This document shows positions 8,917 through 19,217 of a stretch of 64,000 nt of DNA, in pieces. The number at the start of each line of letters is the position of its first letter. Positions within the stretch are counted from its first letter, which is position 1. The translations under genes were made by a program, and so were the position numbers. This DNA comes from Amphibacillus jilinensis Y1 (GTDB taxonomy: Bacteria > Bacillota > Bacilli > Bacillales > Amphibacillaceae), in contig NZ_JH976434.1 in the NCBI RefSeq assembly GCF_000306965.1, positions 698,243 through 762,242 of the forward strand, read 5' to 3'. The notes beneath the pieces are model-generated. The model had not been told where the DNA came from. It worked only from the letters and a program-made list of their open reading frames with translations, and made no database searches.

Positions 8917-9118
8917 GATTTCGTTCCTCCTCAATATCGAAAGAATAGCTTCAATCTCTATTTATCATTGCGGTAAAATAAGCTACTCCTTCTGTATCAT
9001 CTATCCCTTAATTTCATCATTTATCCATTAAGCAGTAGATGCGTTGCGTTTTTACTAATAAATTAACGGCCTCACAAATCAACGCACCACTCATTTATTT
9101 TCTACTCTTAAAGTTAAA

Positions 9119-9156
9119 ATAAAAAACAGGCACATAAAAATCCATTTGCCTGTTTT
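9119..9156 (-). terminator. Rho-independent terminator
   Basis: AAAACAGGCA/TGCCTGTTTT pair over a 14-base loop, followed on the minus strand by T-rich sequence. It can end transcripts coming from rpmE. Confidence 0.7.
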
Positions 9157-9207
9157 ATGTCATGTAAACTAGCTCTCATCAAGATCGAACCCTAATGTTA
9201 GACAAAA

Positions 9208-9314
9208 CGAACCTTCAATCAGTGGTCGTTTAGTAAATCAGGACATTAGCGCTCGTTAGCCCCCGCCTAAAAAATTTTCTCCCGGTTGCGGTTTGAGGCA
9301 AAGTTTTATAATAA
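9208..9314 (+). repeat. Dispersed two-hairpin intergenic repeat, copy 3
   Basis: CGAACCTTCAATCAGTGG starts it and TCAGGACATTAGCGCTCGTTAG is the centre. The second half is diverged. It lies beyond the rpmE stop. Confidence 0.75.
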
Positions 9315-9374
9315 AAAAAGGATTAAGACAAGCCATCCCTTAATTGGAATGGCCGTCTATACTAACTAGCAATT

Positions 9375-9620
9375 CTAGTTAATGTTATATTTTTTCTTAA
9401 AGCGATCCACACGGCCACCAGCTTTATCAGCTTTTTGTTTACCTGTGTAGAACGGATGAGATTCTGAACTAATCTCAACACGGATCAATGGATACGAATT
9501 ACCATCTTCCCATTCAATCGTTTCATCAGATGTTTTGGTTGATCCGCTTAAGAATTTGTAGTCAGAGCTTGTATCAAGAAATACAACTTTTCTGTATTCT
9601 GGATGAATATTTTCTCTCAT
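9375..9620 (-). CDS. rpmE2: 50S ribosomal protein L31, type B
   Basis: This is a large-subunit protein at the intersubunit bridge. The 81-residue product starts [16 protein letters not shown] and has the C-terminal [10 protein letters not shown] segment of L31. It lacks the four zinc-binding cysteines of the type A protein, so it is the zinc-independent type B form (YtiA-like). AAGGAG precedes the ATG. It sits between rho and tdk, where B. subtilis carries the zinc-binding paralogue; staphylococci have the type B form here. Confidence 0.93.
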   Translation of the reverse strand: MRENIHPEYRKVVFLDTSSDYKFLSGSTKTSDETIEWEDGNSYPLIRVEISSESHPFYTGKQKADKAGGRVDRFKKKYNIN

Positions 9621-9810
9621 GTTTTTACAACTCCTTCTGCCCTGAATCCCTTGGAAACAGAGTTAATTTAAGTATGCTTAAAACCATTCTAGCAACGAAT
9701 TCAAGCTACCTTTTTGCACACTTTAAAATTATAACAGTGTCATTCGGACAATGCAATAGTTAGTCTTAGAAAAACTTAAGTTCACGTCACTCGAACGGTT
9801 AAAGTCATTA

Positions 9811-11097
9811 TTAAGATTTACGCATTGTCCCTTTTCGTTTCATTTCTTCGATAAGTTGTTGATAAAATATCTCATTTGATTTCGTTGAGCGAATCTTTCT
9901 TAGGAAACGCTCGAGAAAATCAGGTGAGTCTTGCATACCTTTACGAATTGACCAAATCATATCAAGCTTTTCTTTAGAAAGTAATAGTTCCTCACGGCGT
10001 GTACTTGAGCGAAGCAAATCAAGTGCAGGGAAGATACGACGTTGAGCAAGTGAACGATCAAGATGCAGTTCCATATTCCCTGTCCCTTTAAACTCTTCAT
10101 ATATGACATCATCCATCCGAGATCCGGTTTCCACAAGGGCTGTCGCCAGAATAGTGAAACTCCCACCTTCTTCAATATTACGTGCTGCTCCAAAGAAACG
10201 CTTCGGCCTATGAAACGCTGCTGGATCAATACCGCCTGACAGTGTTCGACCACTTGGTGGAATAACTAAATTATAAGCTCTTGCTAACCGCGTAATGCTG
10301 TCCATTAGCACGACTACGTCTTTTTTATGTTCTACAAGACGCATCGCACGTTCTAACACTAATTCAGACACCTTAATATGATTTTCTGGTACTTCATCAA
10401 ATGTTGAGCTGACGACATCAACATTTGGATTAACCGATCGCTCTATATCAGTAACCTCTTCGGGCCGCTCATCAACAAGTAATATAATAAGTTTAACATC
10501 AGGGTGGTTCTCCGTGATACTGTTTGCAATCTCAGTTAATAACATGGTTTTACCAGCTTTAGGCGGTGCCACGATTAAACCACGCTGTCCGAAACCAACC
10601 GGTGTTATCATATCCATTATACGAGTAGAAATATCTTTAGATTCGGTCTCAAGTTGCATCATTCGATTTGGATAAAGAGGGGTTAATGCAGGAAAATGAA
10701 CACGTTCTTTAGCTAATTCTGGATCTTCACTATTAACAGCGTCAACATGCAATAATCCATAGTAGCGCTCATTTTCTTTAGGCGGGCGTACCTTTCCGGA
10801 CACTTTATCACCGTTTCTTAAATCAAAACGACGAATTTGAGAAGCTGATATATAAATATCTTCTGCACTCGGAGAATAATTAATCGGTCTGAGGAATCCA
10901 AACCCTTCTGACGGGATAATTTCCAAAATACCATCCATAAATAAATAACCACTTTTTTCTGCTTGCGCTTTTAAAATTGCAAATATAAGTTCTCGTTTTG
11001 TTAATTTTGCATAGTAAGACACTTTAAATTCTCTAGCTTTTGTATAAAGATCCTTTAAAGTCATTTCTTCCAATTGTGAAATTGTTACTTCAGACAC
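9811..11097 (-). CDS. rho: Transcription termination factor Rho
   Basis: Rho is a hexameric RNA-dependent helicase that ends transcription at untranslated, C-rich RNA. The 428-residue protein has the Rho N domain (about 5-50), the cold-shock-like RNA-binding domain with GFGFLRP (about 52-120), the Walker A loop [10 protein letters not shown], the DERPEEVTD segment, the Walker [16 protein letters not shown] and the Q/R-loop GGIDP region. The start is GTG. It is full length without the insertions seen in actinobacterial Rho. rpmE follows after an upstream gap of about 190 bp. Confidence 0.95.
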   Translation of the reverse strand: MSEVTISQLEEMTLKDLYTKAREFKVSYYAKLTKRELIFAILKAQAEKSGYLFMDGILEIIPSEGFGFLRPINYSPSAEDIYISASQIRRFDLRNGDKVSGKVRPPKENERYYGLLHVDAVNSEDPELAKERVHFPALTPLYPNRMMQLETESKDISTRIMDMITPVGFGQRGLIVAPPKAGKTMLLTEIANSITENHPDVKLIILLVDERPEEVTDIERSVNPNVDVVSSTFDEVPENHIKVSELVLERAMRLVEHKKDVVVLMDSITRLARAYNLVIPPSGRTLSGGIDPAAFHRPKRFFGAARNIEEGGSFTILATALVETGSRMDDVIYEEFKGTGNMELHLDRSLAQRRIFPALDLLRSSTRREELLLSKEKLDMIWSIRKGMQDSPDFLERFLRKIRSTKSNEIFYQQLIEEMKRKGTMRKS

Positions 11098-11554
11098 GTA
11101 GTCATCACACCTATCCTATTGTTTTTTACACTATCGGTTTATATTGGGATTTATTAAATCAGAAGAGCTCGGATCGAGAGATAATCCAGAAGTACAACGC
11201 AGTTATGTTTATCGTACTCTTTTTACAACAATTATTCAACCACTTTGTGAAAATTTAGTATATAGAAGAGGAAATACATTGTGGGTACAGGTGTGCTTTC
11301 CCTAATCAAGTTTGTGCGTGATCACACATTTATATATCATATGTGGTTAACCTTGAGGAAAATCAAATAAAATAAACCTTCAATTAGTGGTGCGTCTCAT
11401 TCTCCTCCCACTGATTGGTCGTTGAGTGGATCAGGATGGCCGTCCGTTAGCTCCCACCTCAATAGATTTGCTCTACTTTCTATTTTGGAGGTGGGCGTTT
11501 TACGGACGATTACCTGTGATAAGCCAAAGTTTTTAAACACTCTCTCATGATCAT
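11098..11554. other. Intergenic region between murA and rho
   Basis: No gene is visible. It holds the rho upstream region and the best-formed dispersed repeat (11373-11523). The glpX gene that B. subtilis has between rho and murA is absent here. Confidence 0.55.
11373..11523 (+). repeat. Dispersed two-hairpin intergenic repeat, copy 4
   Basis: This is the clearest copy. Hairpin 1 pairs CAATTAGTGG with CCACTGATTG. Hairpin 2 pairs CCGTCCGT with ACGGACG, then CCCACCTCAATAG with CTATT and GAGGTGGG. It lies 32 bp beyond the murA stop. Confidence 0.85.
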
Positions 11555-12838
11555 TTAATTTTGAAATTGCTCAATTTCTTGTTCGGTCATTTCTTCGCGC
11601 CAAATGTTGGCCCCTAGATTTGTTAATTTTTCAGTTAGTTGCTCATAGCCACGATCAATATGTTCTAAACCGGTAATCTCTGTTACACCTTCTGCGAGTA
11701 AAGCGGCAATAATTAAAGCTGCTCCAGCTCGCAAATCACTCGCGCGGACTTTAGCCCCTTGTAATTTGACAGGACCTGTTACAATCGCACTCGCTCCTTC
11801 TAACTTTATTGTAGCATTCATACGTCTTAATTCATCGATATGCTTAAAACGTGCACTATAGATTGTATCTGTCACAATAGAGGTCCCCTCTGCTTGTGTC
11901 AATAATGAAGTGAACGGTTGTTGCAGATCGGTTGGGAACCCTGGATGTACAAGTGTTTTAATATCAACAGCGGTGAGTGGATATGTTGCTCTTATCCTCA
12001 ACTGCTCCTCCCCTTCTTCTATCTGCACGCCCATCTCTCTTAACTTAGCTAATAGTGGTTCAAGATGCTGTGGTATGACATTATCAATAAGTACTTCTTC
12101 ACCTTGGGCAGCTGCCATTATCGTGTAGGTGCCTGCCTCAATTCGATCAGGAATAATCGTATGCATACAACCGGTTAAGGTATCCACACCTTCAATTCGG
12201 ATTACATCTGTTCCAGCCCCTTTAATTTTAGCACCCATACTTGTCAAAAGCGTAGCAACATCAATAATTTCAGGTTCGCGAGCTGCATTTTCGATAACTG
12301 TTTTTCCTTTTGCTTTTACAGCTGCTAACATAATATTAATTGTTGCTCCAACACTGACAACGTCTAAATAGATTCTCGCTCCCTTTAGCTGTTCTGCACG
12401 TAAATAAACAGCTCCTTGTTCATTGGTAACTTGAGCACCTAAAGCTTCAAATCCTTTTATATGTTGATCAATAGGACGCGGACCAAGATGACATCCTCCG
12501 GGTAATCCAATCACTGCCCGTTTGAATCGTCCAAGCATCGCTCCCATAAAGTAGTATGAGGCACGTAGCATCTTGACTTTTCCATTAGGAAGCGGCATCG
12601 CTGTCATCGATGATGGATCAATATGCATAGATTCACCATTACGCTTTACTGTTCCACCAATCTCTTCTAATAGGGCACTTAATGTCATTACATCTGATAT
12701 ATCTGGTAGTCCTTCGATCACGACTTCTGAATCCGCTAAAATAGTAGCTGGCAATAGAGCCACTGCACTATTTTTAGCACCACCAATTCGGACTTCACCT
12801 TTTAGTCGCGTTCCACCCTCTACAAATAATTTTTGCAT
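11555..12838 (-). CDS. murA: UDP-N-acetylglucosamine 1-carboxyvinyltransferase
   Basis: MurA transfers enolpyruvate from phosphoenolpyruvate to UDP-GlcNAc, the first committed step of peptidoglycan synthesis and the fosfomycin target. The 427-residue protein has the catalytic cysteine at residue 116 within [14 protein letters not shown] and the N-terminal [13 protein letters not shown] signature. Position between rho and fba matches murAB (murZ) of B. subtilis, the second of its two MurA proteins, so this is likely that paralogue. GTGAGG precedes the ATG. Confidence 0.94.
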   Translation of the reverse strand: MQKLFVEGGTRLKGEVRIGGAKNSAVALLPATILADSEVVIEGLPDISDVMTLSALLEEIGGTVKRNGESMHIDPSSMTAMPLPNGKVKMLRASYYFMGAMLGRFKRAVIGLPGGCHLGPRPIDQHIKGFEALGAQVTNEQGAVYLRAEQLKGARIYLDVVSVGATINIMLAAVKAKGKTVIENAAREPEIIDVATLLTSMGAKIKGAGTDVIRIEGVDTLTGCMHTIIPDRIEAGTYTIMAAAQGEEVLIDNVIPQHLEPLLAKLREMGVQIEEGEEQLRIRATYPLTAVDIKTLVHPGFPTDLQQPFTSLLTQAEGTSIVTDTIYSARFKHIDELRRMNATIKLEGASAIVTGPVKLQGAKVRASDLRAGAALIIAALLAEGVTEITGLEHIDRGYEQLTEKLTNLGANIWREEMTEQEIEQFQN

Positions 12839-13052
12839 ATTATAATAGCCTCACTTTATTAGATAATCGTCTTTTATCGTTATTGTTAGTTTATACGTCT
12901 ATTTTAGATTAATGCGTAAATTAACATACTGACTCTATTATACAAACAATTATCATTTGTATCTACCTTTAAAATCTTTAGGGAGCAATTTTTACATGAT
13001 TTGCGACTAATGTAACAGGTTATATGTAATTTATGTTACAAAACATCATAAA

Positions 13053-13190
13053 AACGAACCTTCCATTAGAGATTGTTTTCGCTCTTCTACCAGTGATTGG
13101 TAGAAGAGCGAATCAGGACAGTTAGCTCTCGCCTAAATAGCTTTGCACTAGTTTCAGGTTAACGTTTTTCGAACGGTTATCTATACTAAA
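13053..13190 (+). repeat. Dispersed two-hairpin intergenic repeat, copy 5
   Basis: CGAACCTTCCATTAG starts it. Here hairpin 1 has become a perfect 12-bp stem, CGCTCTTCTACC/GGTAGAAGAGCG, around the conserved AGTGATT. The end reads CGAACGGTTATCTATACTAAA. Confidence 0.75.
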
Positions 13191-13279
13191 TTTCCATACG
13201 TTGATAACTTGTTTAATTAGAGTAAAAGTAAAGCTGAACTCTGGCAGTTTTAAGCTTATGCCAGCTTATTAAAAAGAAA

Positions 13280-13335
13280 AGAGGTTGTGACAAAACCCAG
13301 ATAAAAAAGTTGAGGTTGGGACATAACTAGCCTCA
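13280..13335 (+). repeat. Tandem GAGGTTGGGACA end-like motifs
   Basis: GAGGTTGTGACAAAA and GAGGTTGGGACATAA lie about 30 bp apart, and GCCTC follows the second. They match the left end of the MITE-like element at 33023-33324 and may be what is left of such elements. Confidence 0.4.
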
Positions 13336-13340
13336 TTAAA

Positions 13341-13371
13341 AAGAAAAAGGTCACCCAAATGGGTAACCTTA
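13341..13371 (-). terminator. Terminator of fba
   Basis: AAGGT-ACCC/GGGT-ACCTT stem with a short loop, followed on the minus strand by CTTTTTCTTTTT. It begins 9 bp beyond the fba stop codon. Confidence 0.8.
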
Positions 13372-13379
13372 GAAAAAAC

Positions 13380-14234
13380 TTATGCTTTTTGTGAAGAACC
13401 AAATTCACGCATTTTACCAATAACTGTTTCTTTAATTGCATCACGAGATGGTCCTAAATATTTACGTGGGTCAATCATTTCTGGATTAGCTTCTAAGACT
13501 TCACGTACCACTTTAGCCTGTTGAATCTGGTTTTCAGTGTTTACGTTAATTTTAGATGTACCGTAAGAAATAGCTTTTTGAATATCCTTAGTCGGGATAC
13601 CAGTTCCACCATGAAGAACGAGTGGTACACCTGTAGCTGCACCGATTTCTTCCATCTCTTTAAATCCTAAGTTAGGCTCGCCTTTGTATGGACCATGAAC
13701 AGATCCAAGGGCTGGAGCTAAAGTATCAATACCCGTACGCTCTACTAGCTCTTGACATTCTTTAGGGTCAGCATAGATAATGTCGCCTACAACATCATCT
13801 TCTTGTCCACCAACGGTACCAAGTTCAGCCTCAACAGAAACACCATGTAAGTGAGCAAGCTCAACTACTTTAGATGTAACAGCAATATTTTCTTCAAACG
13901 GATCATGAGATGCATCAATCATAACAGAAGTAAAGCCTGCATGAATTGCTTTTGCACACTGATCAAAGCTTGAACCATGATCTAAGTGAATAGCAACAGG
14001 AACAGTGGTTCCCTGTGCTTCCATTACCGCTTTAACCATTGCTACGACAACGCCGTAGCCACCCATATAGCGGCCAGCACCTTCAGATACACCTAGGATT
14101 ACTGGAGATTTCTCATCTTCAGCAGCTTGTAAAATCGCTTGAACATACTCTAAATTGTTGATGTTGAATTGTCCAACTGCGTAACTCCCCGCTTTTGCGT
14201 CTTGTAACATTTTTGTCATTGATACTAATGGCAT
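13380..14234 (-). CDS. fba: Class II fructose-1,6-bisphosphate aldolase
   Basis: The enzyme cleaves fructose 1,6-bisphosphate to dihydroxyacetone phosphate and glyceraldehyde 3-phosphate in glycolysis. The 284-residue protein has the class II zinc site: D85 and H86 in HLDHGSS, E134 region in EAELGTVGG, and HGP and HGGTG histidines. GGTGIP and the NVNTE segment bind substrate. AAGGAGG lies 8 bp before the ATG. A promoter and a cre-type operator lie upstream, which points to CcpA control by glucose. Confidence 0.95.
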   Translation of the reverse strand: MPLVSMTKMLQDAKAGSYAVGQFNINNLEYVQAILQAAEDEKSPVILGVSEGAGRYMGGYGVVVAMVKAVMEAQGTTVPVAIHLDHGSSFDQCAKAIHAGFTSVMIDASHDPFEENIAVTSKVVELAHLHGVSVEAELGTVGGQEDDVVGDIIYADPKECQELVERTGIDTLAPALGSVHGPYKGEPNLGFKEMEEIGAATGVPLVLHGGTGIPTKDIQKAISYGTSKINVNTENQIQQAKVVREVLEANPEMIDPRKYLGPSRDAIKETVIGKMREFGSSQKA

Positions 14235-14351
14235 GATTGTTCCTCCTTAAAAAGTTAAGAAAAATTTTGTAAGTATAAAGCCGGTCCAAAAAGGATTTTT
14301 GAACATGCTCATATAGCCAGTCAATTACAACGGTTGATTGGATACTCTATT

Positions 14352-14380
14352 AGCATACCAATTTCATTAAATAGGTGCAA
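14352..14380 (-). promoter_or_regulatory. Sigma-A-type promoter of fba
   Basis: On the minus strand TTGCAC (14380-14375) and TATGCT (14357-14352) are 17 bp apart, with a TG extension one base before the -10. Transcription would start near 14345, giving a leader of about 110 bases. Confidence 0.5.
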
Positions 14381-14393
14381 CAAAACTTGTCGC

Positions 14394-14409
14394 ATGTAAA
14401 CGTTTTCTG
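14394..14409 (+). promoter_or_regulatory. Catabolite-responsive element (cre) upstream of fba
   Basis: ATGTAAACGTTTTCTG matches the cre consensus WTGNAANCGNWNNCW at all but one defined position. Its centre lies about 57 bp upstream of the predicted fba start site, a position where CcpA usually activates (as for ackA and pta in B. subtilis). Confidence 0.55.
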
Positions 14410-14485
14410 TGAAAAAATTTAACAAAATCATTATTTTTCCACAATCTTTATATAATAATTAGAAATAAAATGTTTTTTTGTTAAT

Positions 14486-14848
14486 TTAATCCTGCAAAAG
14501 TTGATTAACTTGCTTTTTAGCATCTACTATATTAAATGGTTTGGAGAAATAGCCTTTAACTGATTTACAGCCCATTATTTTTGGTTTAATTTCATCTATA
14601 AGACCACTCATTACAATTGTCGGGATTTGATAACCTTCTGCTTCTAAATGGGCAATCACTTTACCCCCATTCATCATTGGTAACCGATAATCGATGATTA
14701 ATAAGTCTGGCGGTTCATTTTCTACTGATTTAATAGCTGAGTGACCATCTTGACAACTACTGACACGATAGCCTTCACTTCGCATAATTTCTTCTAATAG
14801 AAAGCGAATTCCTTTTTGGTCATCAACAATTAAGACACTTTTGTCCAT
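14486..14848 (-). CDS. spo0F: Sporulation initiation phosphotransferase Spo0F
   Basis: Spo0F is a single-domain response regulator that carries phosphate from sporulation kinases to Spo0B. The 120-residue protein has the acidic pocket D9-D10 (VLIVDDQKG), phospho-acceptor D53 in LLIIDYRLP, S81 and K103 in FSKPFN. There is no output domain. Its place next to fba is conserved in Bacillus. TGGAGGG precedes the ATG. A sigma-H-type promoter lies upstream, as expected for a phosphorelay gene. Confidence 0.93.
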   Translation of the reverse strand: MDKSVLIVDDQKGIRFLLEEIMRSEGYRVSSCQDGHSAIKSVENEPPDLLIIDYRLPMMNGGKVIAHLEAEGYQIPTIVMSGLIDEIKPKIMGCKSVKGYFSKPFNIVDAKKQVNQLLQD

Positions 14849-14892
14849 CCTATTCCCTCCAAATTTTGTTTATCATGCTTCACACTTGTAAT

Positions 14893-14920
14893 ATTCGTGG
14901 TTTATCGAGCATTATCCTGC
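14893..14920 (-). promoter_or_regulatory. Sigma-H-type promoter of spo0F
   Basis: Read on the minus strand, GCAGGATAA and CACGAATAT are separated by 12 bp. They match RNAGGAWWW and RNNGAATWW except for one R position. The -10 lies about 45 bp before the spo0F start codon. Confidence 0.6.
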
Positions 14921-15121
14921 AAATCCCTAGATTAAACACAAATCACGTGAATGATAACGCAGGATGAGGACATATGTGTATGACAGTGTTGTATTTTCTG
15001 CAACTACTGGTTAAGGCTTCTAAGTTGCTAACGCAGTCCAAGCTATTCGGTTTGGTGGTCTAGAGAGTAGGTTTCACCTATACTAAAATGCACTTTTGCT
15101 CAACAAAATATATAATATCAA

Positions 15122-15228
15122 CATTCAAAAGTAGAAGTTGAGTCAATCAGGACATGAACGTCCGTTAGCTCACGCCTAAATAAATTGTGCTCTAATCTTT
15201 ATTTTACAGACAGTTATCCGTAATAAAA
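15122..15228 (+). repeat. Dispersed two-hairpin intergenic repeat, copy 6
   Basis: The centre AATCAGGACATGAACGTCCGTTAGCTC-type block and the end ACAGTTATCCGTAATAAAA are conserved; the first hairpin is lost. It starts directly after the pyrG terminator. Confidence 0.7.
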
Positions 15229-15306
15229 ACCGCCACTTTAACTCGTGTCACTTGCTATTTGCTTTTAAAGCATGAATAGCTAAAGTGATCGATAATTAAA
15301 GTGGCG
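15224..15306 (-). terminator. Long terminator of pyrG
   Basis: An 11-bp CGCCACTTTAA/TTAAAGTGGCG outer stem encloses a second hairpin (TCACTTGCTATT with AATAGC and AAAGTGA). On the minus strand it is followed by GGTTTTTATTA. Confidence 0.75.
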
Positions 15307-15321
15307 ATGCCTATGATAGGG

Positions 15322-16920
<1,599 letters not shown>

Positions 16921-17118
16921 TCATCCGCTCCCCATTTTTAAAAATTTTTCGTTTTCCTGTATAATCTCCAAGGTTATCAAATCTATGCTGACAATGGATG
17001 ACATCCTTAACATATTGCCATGATTGCTAAATTGATGTACCTTCTCACACGCATGTATACATTATCCATATTCTAATCCCATTATTAATATAAGATTATT
17101 GCTAAATGGCTAACATAA

Positions 17119-17272
17119 AACGCACCTTCAATCAGTGACATTTTTGCTCTTCCCCCACTAATTGTTAGTTAAGTGAATCAGGACATTAGCGTCCGTTAGC
17201 TCCGCCTAAACAGATGATCTCTGCTCTCTGTTTTAAAACAGCGTTTTACGGACGCTTATCCGTGATAAAACA
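17119..17272 (+). repeat. Dispersed two-hairpin intergenic repeat, copy 7
   Basis: Nearly full length: AACGCACCTTCAATCAGTG, CTTCCCCCACTAATTG, GAATCAGGACATTAGCGTCCG, CTAAACAGATGATCTCTG, CTGTTTTAAAACAGCG, TTACGGACGCTTATCCGTGATAAAA in order. It ends just before the rpoE terminator. Confidence 0.85.
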
Positions 17273-17274
17273 AA

Positions 17275-17304
17275 AACGTCCCCCTAATGAATTAGGGGGA
17301 CGTA
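17275..17304 (-). terminator. Terminator after rpoE
   Basis: A perfect ACGTCCCCCTAAT/ATTAGGGGGACGT stem with a two-base loop, followed on the minus strand by GTTTTTG. Confidence 0.8.
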
Positions 17305-17378
17305 AAATAATATAAATATTATTTCGTAGAGCCCAAATAAAATATTACGCACTGATGCAAAAAAAGTCAAGCGTCTTT

Positions 17379-17927
17379 TTATTTACGGTCATCATCATCT
17401 TCGTCTTCTTCATAATCTTCATCTGCGTCTTCCTCATAGTCCTCTTCATCTTCATCATAGCTCTCTTCAACATCATCTTCTGCAATGTCATCACCAAGAT
17501 CAATCTCATCTTCGTCATCATCATAGCTCTCTTCGACAAAATCAAGCGGTACTTCAGTTAAATCCTCATCGGTTTCATCGATCGAAGGTTCAACCTCTTT
17601 CTTCGTTGTCTTTCTTTTTTTCTTTTTCTTCTTCTTAGGTTCGGCTGTTATGTCTTCATCAATTTGTTCGACAGGATACCATACTTTTAAACCCCATTGA
17701 CCTGAACCTATTGTAAGAAAGCGCCCATCAAGGTTAAGGTCGGTATAAAACTGCGCAATATAAGTTTCTTTTTCAGCTTGTGAAAAACTTTTTAGCTCGG
17801 CAACCTCATCAAATAGATCTTTATAATTTAATGCTTTATTCTCTTTTTTAAGTATCTTTGTTGCTAACTCAATCATTGAATACTCTTGTTGTTCATCAAG
17901 ATTTAATTCGGCTAAGCTCACCGTCAA
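17379..17927 (-). CDS. rpoE: DNA-directed RNA polymerase delta subunit
   Basis: Delta is a Firmicutes-specific RNA polymerase subunit that speeds recycling and modulates promoter sensitivity to initiating NTPs. The 182-residue protein has the folded N-terminal HARE-HTH domain (about 1-95) with QFYTDLNLDGRF and WGLKVWYP, a run of lysines (PKKKKKKKRKTTKK), then a strongly acidic disordered tail of Asp and Glu to the end. The start is probably TTG 17927, with GGGAG upstream; a GTG two codons later is possible. The low-complexity tail produces an artefactual open frame on the other strand. Confidence 0.93.
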   Translation of the reverse strand: MTVSLAELNLDEQQEYSMIELATKILKKENKALNYKDLFDEVAELKSFSQAEKETYIAQFYTDLNLDGRFLTIGSGQWGLKVWYPVEQIDEDITAEPKKKKKKKRKTTKKEVEPSIDETDEDLTEVPLDFVEESYDDDEDEIDLGDDIAEDDVEESYDEDEEDYEEDADEDYEEDEDDDDRK

Positions 17928-18064
17928 AGCACTCCCTTTATCTGAATTATTGTTCTATCGGTATGTAGAACTTTATTTGGTCTACTCATATGTCTCCAGT
18001 ACATTATATGGGTATGCAATCTAAAATGCAATATTAATTCCATCTTGTGCAAAATCATCACTAT

Positions 18065-18652
18065 TTATGCTTCGACAAAGCGAATTAACTGATCGATCTT
18101 TGCCACAGTTAGCTCACCTGAATTATCAAATATATGAATGTGATCATCAGGAATAGCCCAATTAATCGTTGGTATAAAGTTAACACGCGACTCATAATTC
18201 GTCCAATTGTTCAGTTTCCAAGTATCCCTTACGGTTCCTCGCTCTTCAATCCGTTCTCTTTGTTGCTTAATATCTTGTAGCGTGACAACAATTACTTTAA
18301 CATCGACTTGCTGCTTTGTTTTCCCTGCTGCAGTTAGAACTTGATCAATCCAGTCCTTATTTTTCAATTCGGCTGTAAACGGTGAAATCATAAAGACATT
18401 TTGCCCGACACGTAAGTTTTCAATGCAAATATCTTTCGTTGTATCATACTCAAGATCACGAAGATTATCTTTATAAAATTGAGAATCTCGATCATCCTTA
18501 TCAAGTCCTTGTTGCTCAAGAAAATGTTCGACAAAACGACCTCCGACTGTATCACGGTCAAGAAATGCACATGGAATCTCCTCTGCTATCCGTTCTGCCA
18601 CTGTCGTTTTCCCAGTCCCTGCCACTCCAACAAAAAATACTAATCTCTGCAT
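18065..18652 (-). CDS. P-loop kinase-like ATPase
   Basis: The 195-residue protein is a small AAA/zeta-toxin-like or adenylate-kinase-like NTPase. Its P-loop is GVAGTGKTT at residues 9-17, followed by FLDRDTVGGRFVEHF and a lid-like RERIEERGTVRDTW segment. The substrate cannot be told from sequence. It resembles stand-alone ATP-binding proteins seen in many Bacillaceae rather than a toxin, since no antitoxin gene is adjacent. AGAGGTG lies 9 bp before the ATG. It occupies the stretch between rpoE and argS where B. subtilis has other genes. Confidence 0.75.
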   Translation of the reverse strand: MQRLVFFVGVAGTGKTTVAERIAEEIPCAFLDRDTVGGRFVEHFLEQQGLDKDDRDSQFYKDNLRDLEYDTTKDICIENLRVGQNVFMISPFTAELKNKDWIDQVLTAAGKTKQQVDVKVIVVTLQDIKQQRERIEERGTVRDTWKLNNWTNYESRVNFIPTINWAIPDDHIHIFDNSGELTVAKIDQLIRFVEA

Positions 18653-18761
18653 TTTTCTAGCACCTCTTTAATTTTGATTATTTTACTATATGTTAACGTA
18701 TACAAAGATAAATTGCATTGTTTTTCTTTTTCAACTAATACTTAAAAAATATTGATTCTTT

Positions 18762-19148
18762 GGCTACTGACGTTAGTGAAAACTTTTGTCGACAACATTC
18801 ACAAACATTCGAGTCGGATTATGCTACTTGAATGTTTGTTTTATTAGATGCCCTTTGGACTGGATTCAATAGATCTTAACTTAAAAAGAAATAAAATACG
18901 TCTTCATAGTTTTTGAAATGACGATAACCATAGGCGACACGATGAAGTCCTTTAACTTTATTGTCGATCCCCACGATCTATCCGTTATTAAAGGGCACAT
19001 AAAACTGATCTTAATGTTAGACAGCTGTTGGCGTAACCGAATTCATTTCTATATCTGAGAAAGAAAAGACGCCAGCGAAGCCTAACCCCCATTTCACAAA
19101 CGCGTGAAATTGAGATTTTCCTTCGCCAACGTCAAATAGTATACAACC
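18762..19148 (-). mobile_element. Internally deleted ISL3-family element
   Basis: Both ends resemble the left end of the ISL3 element at 62772. On the minus strand the left end reads GGTTGTATACTATTTGACG followed by TTGGCGAA; the right end, inverted, reads GGCTACTGACGTTAGTGAA. The left end also carries the same imperfect palindrome that closes with GCGTCTTTTC in the other copy. Between the ends only the tail of a transposase survives. No convincing target duplication remains. The size of about 390 bp would suit a MITE-like derivative. Confidence 0.7.
18876..18999 (-). pseudogene. C-terminal remnant of ISL3 transposase
   Basis: The frame translates to IVGIDNKVKGLHRVAYGYR and HFKNYEDVFYFFLS, the typical C-terminus of ISL3 transposases (EGINxKIKxxxRxAYGxRNF). 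An in-frame TAG lies just upstream and the rest of the gene is deleted. Confidence 0.75.
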
Positions 19149-19217
19149 TATTTTGTCATGATAAGATTTGCAACTATAATATTTGGTTTAATTTCTCCAC
19201 ATGCATGCCGATTTCTT

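Larger units (their letters stand above)
8917..9374. other. Intergenic region between tdk and rpmE
   Basis: No gene is visible. It holds a terminator (9119-9156), a dispersed repeat (9208-9314) and a weak hairpin after rpmE at about 9331-9352 (GCCATTCC/GGATGGC on the minus strand). Confidence 0.6.
12839..13379. other. Intergenic region between fba and murA
   Basis: No gene is visible. The region holds a dispersed repeat (13053-13190), two adjacent GAGGTTGKGACA motifs (from 13280 and 13311) that resemble the ends of the element at 33023-33324, and the fba terminator. The transaldolase-like gene that B. subtilis has here is missing. Confidence 0.55.
14849..15321. other. Intergenic region between pyrG and spo0F
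   Basis: No gene is visible. It holds the spo0F promoter, a dispersed repeat (15122-15228) and the pyrG terminator. The ywjG gene found here in B. subtilis is absent. Confidence 0.55.
18653..19217. other. Intergenic region with ISL3 relic
   Basis: No intact gene is visible. Most of the stretch is a decayed ISL3-type insertion element (18762-19148). Confidence 0.6.

Noticed and set aside
17345-17561. Frames overlapping the end of rpoE
   Set aside because: They are shadows of the Asp/Glu-rich tail of the delta subunit and consist of low-complexity residues.
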